Assembly: GCF_003265705.1 (NCBI RefSeq)
Contig: NW_020312785.1
Span: forward strand, 24,097,102 to 24,161,101
Length of the DNA stretch: 64,000 nt
Source: Callorhinus ursinus
Lineage: Eukaryota > Chordata > Mammalia > Carnivora > Otariidae
Direction: 5' to 3'
Below, piece by piece: positions 23,146 through 34,114 of this stretch. The translations under genes and the position numbers were made by a program. Each line of letters opens with the position of its first letter. Position 1 is the first letter of the stretch. The notes beneath the pieces are model-generated. The model saw only the letters and a program-made list of their open reading frames with translations. It was not told the DNA's origin and did not search any database.

Positions 23146-23212
23146 AAGAAAGAAGGAGGAGGAGGAGGAGGAGGAGGAAAAGAAGAAGAGCAGCAGCACC
23201 ACCACCGTTACT
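23146..23212. repeat. (GGA)n and related trinucleotide run
   Basis: GGA units at 23153-23178, then GAA, GCA and CAC triplets up to about 23208, between two normal segments of old L1 ORF2. The arginine-rich and serine-rich frames over it are products of the repeat. Confidence 0.85.
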
Positions 23213-23562
23213 AAATGGGATTTATCCCAGGAATGCAAAAAACAATTACTGTAATACAACATATATAGGGGACAAAACAAACAAAAAACTACAATGATCA
23301 CCTATGTAGACACAGAAAAAGCATTTGAAAAAATTCAACACTCATGATAAAAACAAATGAAAACAATAGGAAACTGATGAAGGAAATCTACAAAAAAATC
23401 CACATTATGATTAATAGTGAAAGGCTGAGTGCTTTCCTCCTAAGACCAGAAAAAAGAAAAACATGTCTGCTCTCTTCACTTCTATTCAACACTGTGCTGG
23501 AGGTTCTAGCCAGGACATCTAGGTAAGAAAAAGAAATCAAAGGCATCCAGATTGAAAAGGAA

Positions 23563-25369
23563 GATACAGGAGGAGTAGGAGATCTGGATTTAGTCTGGTC
23601 TCAGGAATTCAGCTGGATAGGGATCAAACCATTCTGAACACCTACAAACTCAACAGGAGATCGAAGAAGAGAGTAGCAACAACTCTCTGAACAGAGAAGT
23701 GACCACTTACTGGAAGGTAGGACGTGTGGAGAAATGAATCCGAGGCAATATTTGGGAGGATAGACGGCGGGGGAGGGGGCCTCCGTCGGCTGCTTCTGGC
23801 AAGTGATAGAGCCACAGAGCACAAAATCGGAACTTTTAGAAGTCGGCTCCACTGAGGGACGTCGCTCCAGTGGCTAAGCGGGAGGTGGAAACCTCGCGGG
23901 ACAGTGTGGTCTCAGGACCCTCAGGGTCACAGAAAGACTGGGGGTGCCTGAGTGCGGCAGAGCTCCCAGGTATCAGAGCGGGGAAGGCGGCTGCAGAGAC
24001 GGAGCCGAGGCGCGGGCTCTCAGCTCGGGGTTGCCATAAACTGTGATCCGTGGCACAGTCGGGCCACTGCTCCTCCAGCAGGGACCCAACAAGCGGCAGA
24101 TCCGGGGAGACTCCCCTTCCTCCCTGGGGAGGAGCGGCGCGGGAGCGCACCGCAGGGATCTGCTGGGTTTGGAGACTCCACACGGGGTCAGGTGCCAGAG
24201 ATAGAAATGCTCGGTCACAGGCGGGGTGAGCACGCAGTGCGGCCGGAGACCGGGGAGACAGGAGTGACTGCTTTTCTCTGGGGGCACACTGAGGAGCAGG
24301 GCCCCGAGTTCTCAGCTCCTCCGGGCGGAGATTGGGAGGCCACCATTTTCACCCTGGTCCTCCAAAGCTGTACCGAAAGCTTGCAGGGAACAAAAGCTCT
24401 TGAGAGCAAACCCGAGCAGCTTGCTTAGCCGGGACTCACAAGGGCGGGGCAATTCCGCCTCTGGCAAAGACATTTGGGAACCACAGCACCAGGCCCCTCC
24501 CCCAGAAGATCAGCATGAACAGCCAGCAAGCCAAGACCAAGTTTACCGATCAAGGAGAACGGGAGAACTCCAGCGCTAGGGGAATCCTGCGTATAGAATT
24601 CATGGCTTTTTTACCATGATTCATTCGTTTTTCAAAGTTAATTTTTTTAACTGTTTTTTTTTGAATTTTTCTTTTTCCCTTTTTCAACCAACATCTTATC
24701 AATCCCTTTTTTAAAAAAAAACATTTTTTATTTTTCATTTTTAGAGTCATATTTTATCCCTTCATAGTAGTTACCCTTATTTTTGGCATATATATATAAG
24801 TTGTTCTCTCTTTAAAATTTTGAGATATAGTTTCTTCTAACAGATCAAAATATACCCTAAATCACTAGTGTACGGCTTCTAGTCTCCTGCCCCATCACAT
24901 TCTCTCCTACTTTTTTTTAAATCTTCTTTCTTTTTTCAAACGACCTCTTATCTTATCAATTCCTTTTATAAAATCTTTTATAATTTTCATCTTTACAGTC
25001 ATCTTCCATCCCTTCACTGTATCAACCCTTATTTTGTACATATATAAGTCTTTCTTCCTTTAAAATTTTAGCAGGCACTTTCTTCTAACAGACCAAAATA
25101 TGCCCAAAATCTAGTGTGTGGCACTGATCTATGTACTAGCCTGATCATATTTGATCATATTCTGTTTTTTTTTTGTTTTGTTCTGTTTTTGTTTGTTTTT
25201 ATCTTTTACTTTTTCCTTTTTTTTTCTCTCTCTCTTGCTTTTTTCTTTCTTTTCCTTTTTTGTCCCCTGGTTTCAGGTCTTTTCTGATTTGTATAGGGTA
25301 TATTTGCTGGGGACACTGTTAACCTGTTAGCATTCTGTTCTCTCATTCATCTATTCTCCTCTGGACAAA
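23563..25369 (+). promoter_or_regulatory. L1 5' UTR with internal promoter region
   Basis: The first ~900 bp (23740-24470) are GC- and CpG-rich, unlike the AT-rich surroundings, and match the caniform L1 5' UTR ('gacggcgggggaggggg', 'cggaacttttagaagtcgg', 'gcggcagatccggggagac', 'ggagattgggaggccacc'). L1 5' UTRs carry the internal RNA polymerase II promoter, so this is inferred for this copy. The remaining part to ORF1 is T-rich with poly-pyrimidine runs at 24600-24730 and 25160-25260. The frames at 23836-24428 lie within this UTR and are not genes. Confidence 0.85.
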
Positions 25370-26263
25370 ATGACAAGATGAAAAAAATCACCTCAGCAAA
25401 AAGAACAAGAGGTAGTACTGTCTGCCAGGGACCTACTCAATACTGATATTAGTACGATGTCGGACCTGGAGTTCAGAATCATGACTTTAAAGATACTAGC
25501 TGGGCTTGAAAAAAGCGTGGAAGTTATTAGAGAAACCCTTTCTGGAGAAATAAAAGAACTAAAATCTAACCAAGTCAAAATCAAAAAAGCTATTAATGAG
25601 GTACAATCAAAAATGCTAGGATACTGCTAGGATAAATGAGGCAGAAGAGAGAATCAGCGATATAGAAGACCAAATGACGGAACATAAAGAGGCTGAGAAA
25701 AAGAGAGATAAACAACTACAGGATCACAAGGGCGGAATTCGAGAGATAAGCAATACGATAAGATGAAACAACATTAGAATAACTGGGATCCCAGAAGTAG
25801 AAGAAAGAGAGAGAGGGGCAGAAGGTATATTGGAGCAAACAATAGCAGAGAACTTCCCTAATGTGGGGAAGGAAACGGGCATCAAAATCCAGGAGGCACA
25901 GAGAACCCCTCTCAAATCAATAAAAATAAGTCAATACCCCGACATCTAATAGTAAAACTTACGAGTCTCAGAGACAAAGAGAAAATCCTGAAAGCAGCTC
26001 GGGAGAAGAGATATGTAACCTACAATGGTAGAAACATTAGACTGGCAACAGACCTATCCACAGAGACCTGGCAGGCCAGAAAGGACTGGCATGATATCTT
26101 CAGAGCACTAAACGAGAAAAATATGCAGCCAAGAATACTATATCCAGCTAGGCTGTCATTGAAAATAGAAGGAGAGATAAAAAGCTTCCAGGACAAACAA
26201 AAACTAAAGGAATTTGCAAACACGAAACCAGTCCTACAAGAAATATTGAAAGGGGTCCTCTAA
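25370..26263 (+). pseudogene. L1 ORF1 (nucleic-acid-binding chaperone), broken
   Basis: ORF1 encodes the RNA-binding chaperone of the L1 ribonucleoprotein. The expected start ATG is at 25370-25372 but the fourth codon is TGA (25379-25381), probably from a CpG-type CGA/CGG change. Downstream sequence still shows a coiled-coil-like lysine/glutamate-rich part (25500-25720), then the RNA-binding C-terminal part ending with the stop TAA at 26261-26263. A local rearrangement near 25610-25630 ('atgctaggatactgctagg') removes part of the heptad region. The next ORF begins 81 bases after the stop, the usual arrangement in L1. No functional protein is expected. Confidence 0.85.
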
Positions 26264-26344
26264 GCAAAGAGAGAGCCTAAAAGCAGCATAGATCAGAAAG
26301 GAACACAGACAATATACAGTAAGAGTCACCTTACAGGCAATACA

Positions 26345-29300
26345 ATGGCACTAAATTCATACCTTTCAATAGTTACCCTGAATGTAAATGGGCTAAATGC
26401 CCCAATCAAAAGACACAGGCTATCAGATTGATTAAAAAACAAGACCCATCAATATGCTGTCTGTAAGAGACTCATTTCAGACCCAAAGACACCCCCAGAT
26501 TGAAAGTGAGGGGGTGGAAAACCATTTACCATGCTAATGGACACCAAAAGAAAGCTGGGGTGGCAATCCTCATATCAGACAAATTGGATTTTAAAACAAA
26601 GACTGTAATAAGAGATGAAGAAGGACACTATATCCTACTTAAAGGGTCTAGCCAACAAGAAGATCTAACAATTGTAAATATCTATGCACCTAACATGGGA
26701 GCAGCCAATTATATAAGGCAATTAATAACAAAAAAAGAAACACATTAACAACAATACAATAATAGTGGGGGACTTTAACACCCCCTTCACTGAAATGGAC
26801 AGATCATCTAAGCAAAAGATTAACAAGGAAATAAAGACTTTAAATGAAACACTGGATCAAATGGACTTCACAGACATATTCAGAACATTCCATCCTAAAG
26901 CAACAGAATACACATTCTTCTCTAGTGCCCATGGAACATTCTCCAGAATTGATCACATCCTAGGTCACAAATCAGGTCTCAACCAGTACCAAAAGATTGG
27001 GATTATTCCCTGCATATTTTCAGACCACAATGCTTTGAAACTAGAACTCAATCACAAGAGGAAAGTTGGAAAGAACTCAAATACATGGAGGCTAAAGAGC
27101 ATCCTACTAAAGAATGAATGGGTCAACAAGGAAATTAAAGAAGAATTAAAAAAATTCATGGAAACCAATGAAAATGAAAACACAACTGTTCAAAATCTTT
27201 GGGATACAGCAAAGGCAGTCCTGAGAGGAAAGTATATAGCAATACAAGCCTTTCTGAAGAAACAAGAAAGGTCTCAAATACACAACCTAACCCTACACCT
27301 AAAGGAGCTAGAGAATAAACAGCAAATAAGCCTAAACCCAGCAGGAGAAGAGAAATAATAAAGATCAGAGCAGAAATCAATGAAATAGAAACCAAAAGAA
27401 CAGTAGAACAGATCAACGAAATTAGGAGCTGGTTCTTTGAAAGAATTAACAAGATTGATAAACCCCTGGCCAGACTTATCAAAAAGAAAAGAGAAATGAC
27501 CCAAATCAACAAAATCATGAATGAAAGAGGAGAGATCACAACCAACACTGAAGAAATACAAACAATTATAAGAACATATTATAAGCAACCCTATGCCAGC
27601 AAATTAGATAACCTGGAAGAAATGGGTGCATTCCTAGAGATGTATCAACTACCAAAATTGAACCAGGAAGAAATAGAAAACCTGAACAGACCTATAACCA
27701 CTAAGGAAATTGAAACAGTCATCAAAAATCTCCCGAGAAACAAAAGCCCAGGGCCAGACGGCTTCCCGGGGGAATTCTATCAGACATTTCAAGAAGAATT
27801 AATACCTATTCTCCTGAAACTGTTCCAAAAAATAGAAATGGAAGGGAAACTTCCAAACTCATTTTATGAGGCCAGCATTACCTTGATCCCAAAACCAGAC
27901 AAAGACCCCATCAAAAAAGAGAATTACAGACCAATATCCTTGATGAACATGGATGCAAAAATTCTCACCAAAATACTAGCCAATAGGATCCAACAGTACA
28001 TTAAAAGGATTATTCACCATGACCAAGTGGGCTTTATTCCTGGGCTGCAAGGCTGGTTCAACATCCGCAAATCAATCAACGTGATACAATACATTAACAA
28101 AAGAAAGAACAAGAATCATATGATCCTCTCAATAGATGCAGAAAAAGCATTTGACAAAGTACAACATCCTTTCTTGATCAAAACTCTTCAGAGTATAGGG
28201 ATAGAGGGTACATACCTCAATATCATAAAAGCCATCTGTGAAAAACCTATAGCGAATATCATTCTCAATGGGGAAAACCTGAGAGCTTTTCCCCTAAGGT
28301 CAGGAACGCGGCAGGGATGTCCACTATCACCACTGCTATTCAACATAGTACCAGAAGTCCTAGCCACAGCAATCAGAAAACAAAAAGAAATAAAAGTCAT
28401 CCGAATTGGCAAAGAAGTCAAACTCTCACTTATTGCAGATGAGATGATACTTTATGTGGAAAACCCAAAAGACTCCACCCCAAAACTGCTAGAACTCATA
28501 CAGGAATTCAGGAAAGTGGCAGGATATAAAATCAATGCACAGAAATCAGTGGCATTCCTATACACCAACAACAAGACAGAAGAGAGAGAAATTAAGGAGT
28601 CGATCCCATTTACAATTGCACCCCAAACCATAAGTTACCTAGGAATAAATCTAACCGAAGAGGCAAAGAATCTGTACTCAGAAAACTATAAAATACTCAT
28701 GAAAGAAATTGAGGAAGACACAAAGAAATGGAAAAACGTTCCATGCTCATGGATTGGAATAACGAATATTGTGAGGATGTCAGTGCTACCTACAGCAATT
28801 TACACATTTAATCCAATCCCTATCAAAATACTGTCCACTTTTTTCAAAGAAATGGAACAAATAATCCTAAAATTTGTATGGAACCAGAGAAGACCCCGAA
28901 TAGCCAGAGGAATGTTGAAAAAGAAAAGCAAAGCTGGTGGCATCCCAATTCCAGACTTCAAGCTCTATTACAAAGCTGCCATCATCAAGACAGTATGGTA
29001 CTGGCACAAAAACAGACACATAGATCAATGGAACAGAATCGAGAGCCCAGAAATGGACCCTCAACTCTATGGTCAACCTATTTTTGACAAAGCAGGAAAG
29101 AATGTCCAATGGCAAAAAGACAGTCTCTTCAACAAATGGTGTTGGGAAAATTGGACAGCCACATGCAGAAGAATGAAACTGGACCATTTCCTTACACCGC
29201 ACACAAAAATAGACTCCAAATGGTTGAAAGACCTAAATGTGAGACAGGAGTCCATCAAAATCCTAAAGGAGAACACAGGCAGCAACCTCTTTGACCTCAG

Positions 29301-30166
29301 CCACATCAACTTCTTCCTAGAAACATCACCAAAGGCAAGGGAAGCAAGGGTAAAAATGAACTATTGGGACTTCATCAAGATAAAAAGCTTTTGCACAGCA
29401 AGAGAAACAGTCAACAAAACCAAAAACAACAGAGAATGGGAGAAGATATTTGCAAATGGCTTATCAGATAAAGGGCTAGTATTCAAAATCTGTAAAGAAC
29501 TTATCAAACTCAACACCCAAAGAACAAATAATCCAGTCAAGAAGTGGGCAGAAGACATGAACAGACATTTCTGCAAAGAAGACATCCAAATGGCCAACAG
29601 ACACATGGAAAAGTGCTCAACATCGCTCAGCATCAGGGAAATCCAAATCAATACCTCAATGAGATACCACCTCACATCAGTCAGAATGGCTAAAATTAAC
29701 AAGTCAGGAAATAACAGATGTTGGCGGGGATGCAGAGAAAGGGGCACCCTCCTACACTGTTGGTGGGAATGCAAGCTAGTGCAACTACTCTGGAAAACAG
29801 TATGGAGGTTCCTCAAAAAGTTGAAAATAGAGCTACCCTACAACCCAGCAATTGCACTACTGGGTACAGTACAATGTACTGTACATTGTACAGATACAAT
29901 GTAGTGATCCGAAGGGGTACATGCACCATGATGTTTATAGCAGCAATGTCCACAATACCTAAACTGTGGAAAGAGACAAGATGTCCATCGGCAGATGAAT
30001 GGATAAAGAAGATGTGGTGTATATATATACAATGTAATATTATGCAGCCATCAAAAGGAATGAAAACTTGCCATTTGCAACGACGTGGCTGGGACTGGAG
30101 GGTATTATCCTGAGTGAAATAAGTCAATCAGAGAAAGACATGTATCATATGACCTCACTGATATGA
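26345..30166 (+). pseudogene. L1 ORF2 (endonuclease-reverse transcriptase), broken
   Basis: ORF2 supplies target-primed reverse transcription. Domains in order: an endonuclease (26345-27050) with the GDFNTP motif near 26768, SRID near 26942 and SDHNA near 27022; a reverse transcriptase in the 802-codon open stretch ending at 29904; and a C-terminal cysteine segment of form C-x3-C-x7-H-x4-C near 29722-29772. Disabling changes: TGA at 26429-26431, TAA at 26464-26466, frameshifts near 26445, 26740 and 27350, and a palindromic replacement at 29865-29905 that ends the frame. The tail continues in another frame to the normal stop at 30164-30166. The FADD-like active-site motif reads IADE, the second aspartate being glutamate (28441-28443). 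Confidence 0.9.
29869..29891. repeat. perfect short palindrome in L1 ORF2
   Basis: Arms GTACAATGTAC (29869-29879) and GTACATTGTAC (29881-29891) are exact reverse complements around a single T. A third partial copy 'ATACAATGTAG' follows at 29895-29905. These bases replace the sequence normally found between the 'ctactgggta' and 'gtgatccgaagg' parts of L1. Confidence 0.92.
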
Positions 30167-30620
30167 GGAATTCTTAATCTCAGGAAACAAACTGAGGGTT
30201 GCTGGAGTGGTGGGGGGGTGGGAGGGATGGGGGGGCTGGGTGACAGACATTGGGGAGGGTATGTGCTATGGTGAGTGCTGTGAATTGTGTAAGACTGTTG
30301 AATCACAGACCTGTACCTCTGAAACAAATAATACATTATATGTTAAAAAAAAGAAAAAGATAGTAGGAAGGGAAAAATGAAGGGGGGGAAATCGTTGGGG
30401 GAGATGAACCATGAGAGACTATGGACTCTGAGAAACAAACTGAGGGTTCTAGAGGGGAGGGGGGTGGGGGGATGGGTCAGCCTGGTGATGGGTATTAAAG
30501 AGGGCACGTATTGAATGGAGCACTGGGTGTTATACGCAAGCAATGAATTATGGAACACTACATCAAAAACTAATGATGTATTGTATGGTGATTAACATAA
30601 CATAATAAAATAAAAAAAAT
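30167..30620 (+). other. L1 3' UTR and tail
   Basis: Starts just after the ORF2 stop with 'ggaattcttaatctcagg', has a G-rich stretch (30205-30240, runs of up to 7 G), then two related 'caaactgagggtt' blocks (30187 and 30437), and ends in 'taacataataaaataaaaaaaa'. The G-rich tract is a usual L1 3' UTR feature thought able to form quadruplexes. The last part is the same sequence as the truncated copies at 16662 and 22440. Confidence 0.88.
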
Positions 30621-30652
30621 GATCACTCAACTTTATGGAGCGGTTTACTTTA

Positions 30653-31533
30653 AAAGATCAACTATAAAGGGAGGGCTGGGCCAACAGCAAGAGGGACAGC
30701 AGGCTGAGAGAGTGGTGTCCGGGCCTGTCACTGAGCCTGAGTCCGAGGGACTGGAGGTGGACCAGCCTCGGCCCCCACCCCTACAGCATGGCCAGCTGGA
30801 CTTTTGAGCTGAGACCCAGAGCCTGGCCAAGGATGACATCAAGAAGCTGATGGAGACCATCAAGAAGGTCTGGAGATGGGAGAAGCACTGGGTGACTGTG
30901 GGCAACACTTCCCTTCATTTATGTTCAAGTGGGTGCCAGTGGTGGACCCCAGGAGGAGGAGCGACAATGGGGAAGGGGCAGGGCAGAGAGATCCTGAGGC
31001 CTGGGGCGGCAGGGCATGGGTGCCAGTCCCCAAGGGGGTGGCCTCCTCATCCTGCCAGATCTCAATGATGAGAACAGTAACCAGAGTTTCCATTCGGAAG
31101 GCTCCCTGCAGAAGTGCACTGAGCCCAGCCCTGGAGGCACCCCCCTGCCCAGCTACCCTGTGTCACCTGTGGGACCACAGGCAGAGGTCCCACAGGGTGC
31201 TCCGCCCCCAAGGCTGGGCCAAGAGAGAGATCCTGGGGGCATAACTGCAGGCAGCAGTGATGATCTCTCAATGCTGTCCAAGGAGGAGCCTGTTCCAGAG
31301 CTCCTGGAGGCTGAGGCCCCTGAAGCTTATCCCATCTTTGAGCCATGCCACCTCTCCCGGAAACAGCCCAGGTTGACGCAGATTACTCATCGTATCTGCC
31401 CAAATGTCCCTGAGCCCTGAGAAGCCGGCCTGCCTCTCCTGTTGCCCCAGAAGCCCCTTCGGCTTTTTTTCATATAAAGACCTTTTTGTTAAAAAAAATT
31501 AAAAATTAAAAAAAATGAAAGATCAACTATAAA
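30653..31533 (+). pseudogene. processed pseudogene of BCL7C
   Basis: BCL7C is a small subunit of the SWI/SNF (BAF) chromatin-remodelling complex. Translated pieces match the BCL7 family in order: 'KDDIKK' and 'WEK.WVTVG.TSL' (30820-30915), 'FKWVPVVDP' (30924-30950), '[19 protein letters not shown]' (31058-31113), '[15 protein letters not shown]' and '[20 protein letters not shown]' (31212-31345), ending 'ICPN.PEP' and a stop at 31418-31420. The start codon is at 30788, after about 119 bases of 5' UTR. There are no introns. A short 3' UTR with 'catataaagacc' leads to an A-rich tail (31490-31517). The 16-bp duplication AAAGATCAACTATAAA (30653-30668 and 31518-31533) bounds it. Frameshifts near 30807, 30920 and 30950, a TGA at 30995-30997, and a rearranged C-terminus show that it is dead. 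The member (C rather than A or B) is chosen from the proline/glutamate-rich C-terminal part. Confidence 0.94.
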
Positions 31534-33379
31534 CTGATATTCTTTTAAATGTCAAAATCTCATTCAAATTTAAATCGCCTCTATAGCGGACAGTAATTAA
31601 GTAGCCCATAGATTTCTGGCTACACTCTTCACATTAAGCAAAATCCTTTTTGTTGTTGCTGCTTTTAATTTGTTTGTTTGATTTTGAGTAATGGCAAAGT
31701 GAAGGCCAAAAAGAGATTTTACTTTTACAAAATCAAGTTTTTGGTTCCTTTAAGTTCCCAATTATTTTAGAATAACATTTCTTATAATTCTTTCCATATA
31801 AGATTTTTGGTGAATATTCATTTCATTCCTGTTCAGTTCATCTGTTTGAAGATGAGGTCTATTTTTATGACATCTTGACTTTGTTTTTTCAATGAAAGAC
31901 AAAGCTATATAAAAGCTAACTAACTATCCAGTGATTATTTCTAATTAAAGGGTTCTGATTTACAAAAAAAACACAAAAAACAAAAAACAACCAAACAAAA
32001 AACAAACAAAACTTGTGGGAAATTAGAAGGAAGAGTATGGTGTGCCCTTTGCATACATGTCTGTACGAGTTCCCATTGCTGGGAAAATCATTTAAAGTAC
32101 AGTAGGTGCAACCTGTTTTTCTGGTAATTACAAATCAAGACATATGTCTTTGCAACAAGAAGAAGCTAGCTGCCGTTTTAAGCATTCCTCTGCCCCTGTC
32201 GAGTTAATTCCATTACACAAAAATCCTGACAAGGTAATTTTGAATGGAGCATCCTCCTGCTAGATCTTCCTTTTGCTGCACTTCTTGCTTTTGAATTGCG
32301 GGACTGCTAACCAGAAATGGAAGTATCCCATTAAACTGTTTGGTTTACTTTCCTTTAATACTTAAACCATGCCAGAAAGTCATAGAGGGAAAAAATCTGC
32401 ACAATGTCTAGACAAATTATATTTCCCTTTTCTGTTCTCTTGCCTTTACCATGTAATTCATCAAATAAAAAGGTTTATGGATGCTCACTGATTATGAATT
32501 TGACAGATTAATTTCACACATTTAAATTTGAATACACAGAACATAACTATCACACAGATTGAAGAGAACTGAAACTATTTCTAAATTAGTCAATCTACTG
32601 ATACTGTACTACATAGAAAGAGTTAAGAATCAATATTAACTTTTCAGCTTGTACCACTGAATAACATAAATATGCAGTCTGTTTAACTAACAAACTATTT
32701 TCCTAAGTCTCTATCTATAACAAAAGTATGAGAAAAAATAGTGTGAGACCAGAGCAAAGGTACACTGAGATAATCTAGCTAACTGGATGTGTTATTCTCC
32801 AAACATTTAGCTAGTTGATACTAGATATGAAGCACTGTTCTGAGTCCTTGAGATAAATTGTTAGGGATTTAGTGGGAGAGACGGCCAAATTGCTAAGTTC
32901 TATGAGAAATGCTATAGTAGATGTCTGATTAAAGTAGACATAAAGAGGAAGAGAAATTAATTCCGACTAGTTGAATCTGAGAGAATTAATTTCACAGAGA
33001 AGAATATGCAAGCACACACACCACACATAAATGCACACAGGCGCACAAAATAATTTCCAGTCTGAGAATCCAGACTTGTAGTAGTCATGTGATTGCTTAT
33101 TCTGTTATGAAGTGATGGGAAGCACAATATGGTTGTATCTAATGATCTTTTACCTGCTTAATCCCTCAACTCAAGTGTGTGGACGTAGAAAGGCGAGGGT
33201 AAAGGCAGAGGGTTCTTTTATACCTGGTTAAATAATTCTGATTTATTCAGTCAACAGGAAGTTAATAGGTAGCTCAGAAAGGTTTTAGGGAGAGGGTTAT
33301 GGAGGCAGTGTGGGGGATGCACCAGAAGTTAGGTTCCAAAGGAAGAAAAAATAAGTTACTGCCATAGTCTAGGAAAGGC
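31534..33379. other. unique AT-rich DNA
   Basis: About 1.85 kb. Part of an old antisense L2 may lie at 32790-32960 ('gaagcactgttctgagtcc', 'gagaaatgctatagtag'). A poly-A/CAAAA-rich run lies at 31960-32010. Nothing else is recognisable. Confidence 0.45.
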
Positions 33380-33545
33380 GCTATAATACCACGATTGCTA
33401 TCACTACTATTACTAAAGCCATCACCACTACCACCACCACTAGTGGAGAGAATTGACTGAGTACTGACCATGTGCCAGGGACTCCTCTAAACTTTTCACA
33501 GGTAGAATCAGTCTTGATCCTCAACACAGTTTATGTGGCAAGGAG
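33380..33545 (-). repeat. MIR fragment with CAC/ACT triplet run
   Basis: Antisense MIR: 'ctgagtactgaccatgtgccagggactcctctaa', 'cacaggtagaatcagtcttgatcctcaacac'. An adjacent ACT/CAC triplet-rich run lies at 33398-33442. Confidence 0.55.
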
Positions 33546-34114
33546 AATGATGGGGAATAGTTCAAACTTCTTATTTCCCCCATTCTTTCCTGCCCCCTGT
33601 ACTGCCACTTGATCTCATCCAGATATCCAGGCTCTTGCCTTCTTCATCTTATCTCAGTCAACTTCCTCCTGACCTTTCCTGTTCCTCTGCCTTCCAAAGG
33701 CCTGATCTACCATCTGTACTGTTCTCATACCAGTATCCTTGATTACTCTGCACCTCTGTCATTCCACTGGAGCTGCCTAGTAGCATCCCAACATTAGATC
33801 AGTGCTAAATCCCCCATCTCTGCTCTGCAATTATACAACTGAGCACGCTGGCTTATATCACTTAAATATGTTGACTGGCACAATAATAATTCAAGGTTTC
33901 CAATCATAGCAGTGCTTTCAGCACCACTGACCACCCTTTATACCTTTGTCATCAGCCCTGCTTCTTACTTCCTAGCCTATTTTGATGCATTTGCCACAAC
34001 TCATGAGTCATCTACTCCAACAGGTAATGGACACCACTGCAACAGAGTGAATTTTGGAGTCATTGGCATATAGGTCCCACATGTGGAACTACATGTGGAA
34101 AGCATGTGAGTGAG
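33546..34114. other. unassigned C/T-rich DNA
   Basis: Pyrimidine-rich sequence with L2-like wording in places ('tcctgacctttcctgttcc', 'tgtactgttctcatacc') but no stretch that I can place confidently. Confidence 0.35.

Larger units (their letters stand above)
21169..23562 (+). mobile_element. old L1 ORF2 copy, multiply interrupted
   Basis: Sense L1 ORF2 from the endonuclease region (near 21169) to the reverse-transcriptase region (near 23562). Landmarks include 'accaactggaactaatagac', 'ttcttctcaagcgtgaatgg', 'acttatgggattcagctaaag', 'ctttagctagactgacc', 'cccagatggctccactggtgaattctacc', 'gatttatcccaggaatgc', 'aaaagcatttgaaaaaattcaac'. It is broken by a SINE (21257-21457), an L1 3' fragment (about 22264-22665) and a GGA-rich expansion (23146-23210), and stops abruptly where the large L1 begins. 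Frameshifts and stops are frequent; no function remains. Confidence 0.85.
23563..30620 (+). mobile_element. near full-length L1 retrotransposon (LINE-1), inactive
   Basis: A single sense L1 of about 7 kb with all four parts: a 5' UTR starting near the 'ggaggagtaggagatctgg' word, ORF1, ORF2 and a 3' UTR ending in 'taacataataaaataaaaaaaa'. The copy is much less diverged than the older L1 upstream and closely resembles caniform L1 as I recall it. It is not competent: ORF1 stops at codon 4 and ORF2 has nonsense codons and several frameshifts. No target-site duplication could be found: the 5' flank is old L1 ORF2 and the 3' flank ('gatcactcaac') does not continue it, so a deletion or rearrangement may have removed one side. 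Confidence 0.93.

Noticed and set aside
23836..24428. Long frames on both strands in GC-rich DNA (possible novel gene with CpG island)
   Set aside because: The DNA is the L1 5' UTR; GC-rich sequence lowers stop frequency in all frames.
27496..29904. 802-codon open frame as a host gene
   Set aside because: It is the reverse-transcriptase part of L1 ORF2; the start shown is only an internal methionine.
30205..30240. G-rich tract as a novel regulatory quadruplex
   Set aside because: It is the usual G-rich tract of the L1 3' UTR, not specific to this locus.
31016..31420. 134-codon open frame as a functional BCL7C-like gene
   Set aside because: It is the C-terminal part of a processed pseudogene with upstream frameshifts and a stop, A-rich tail and target duplication.
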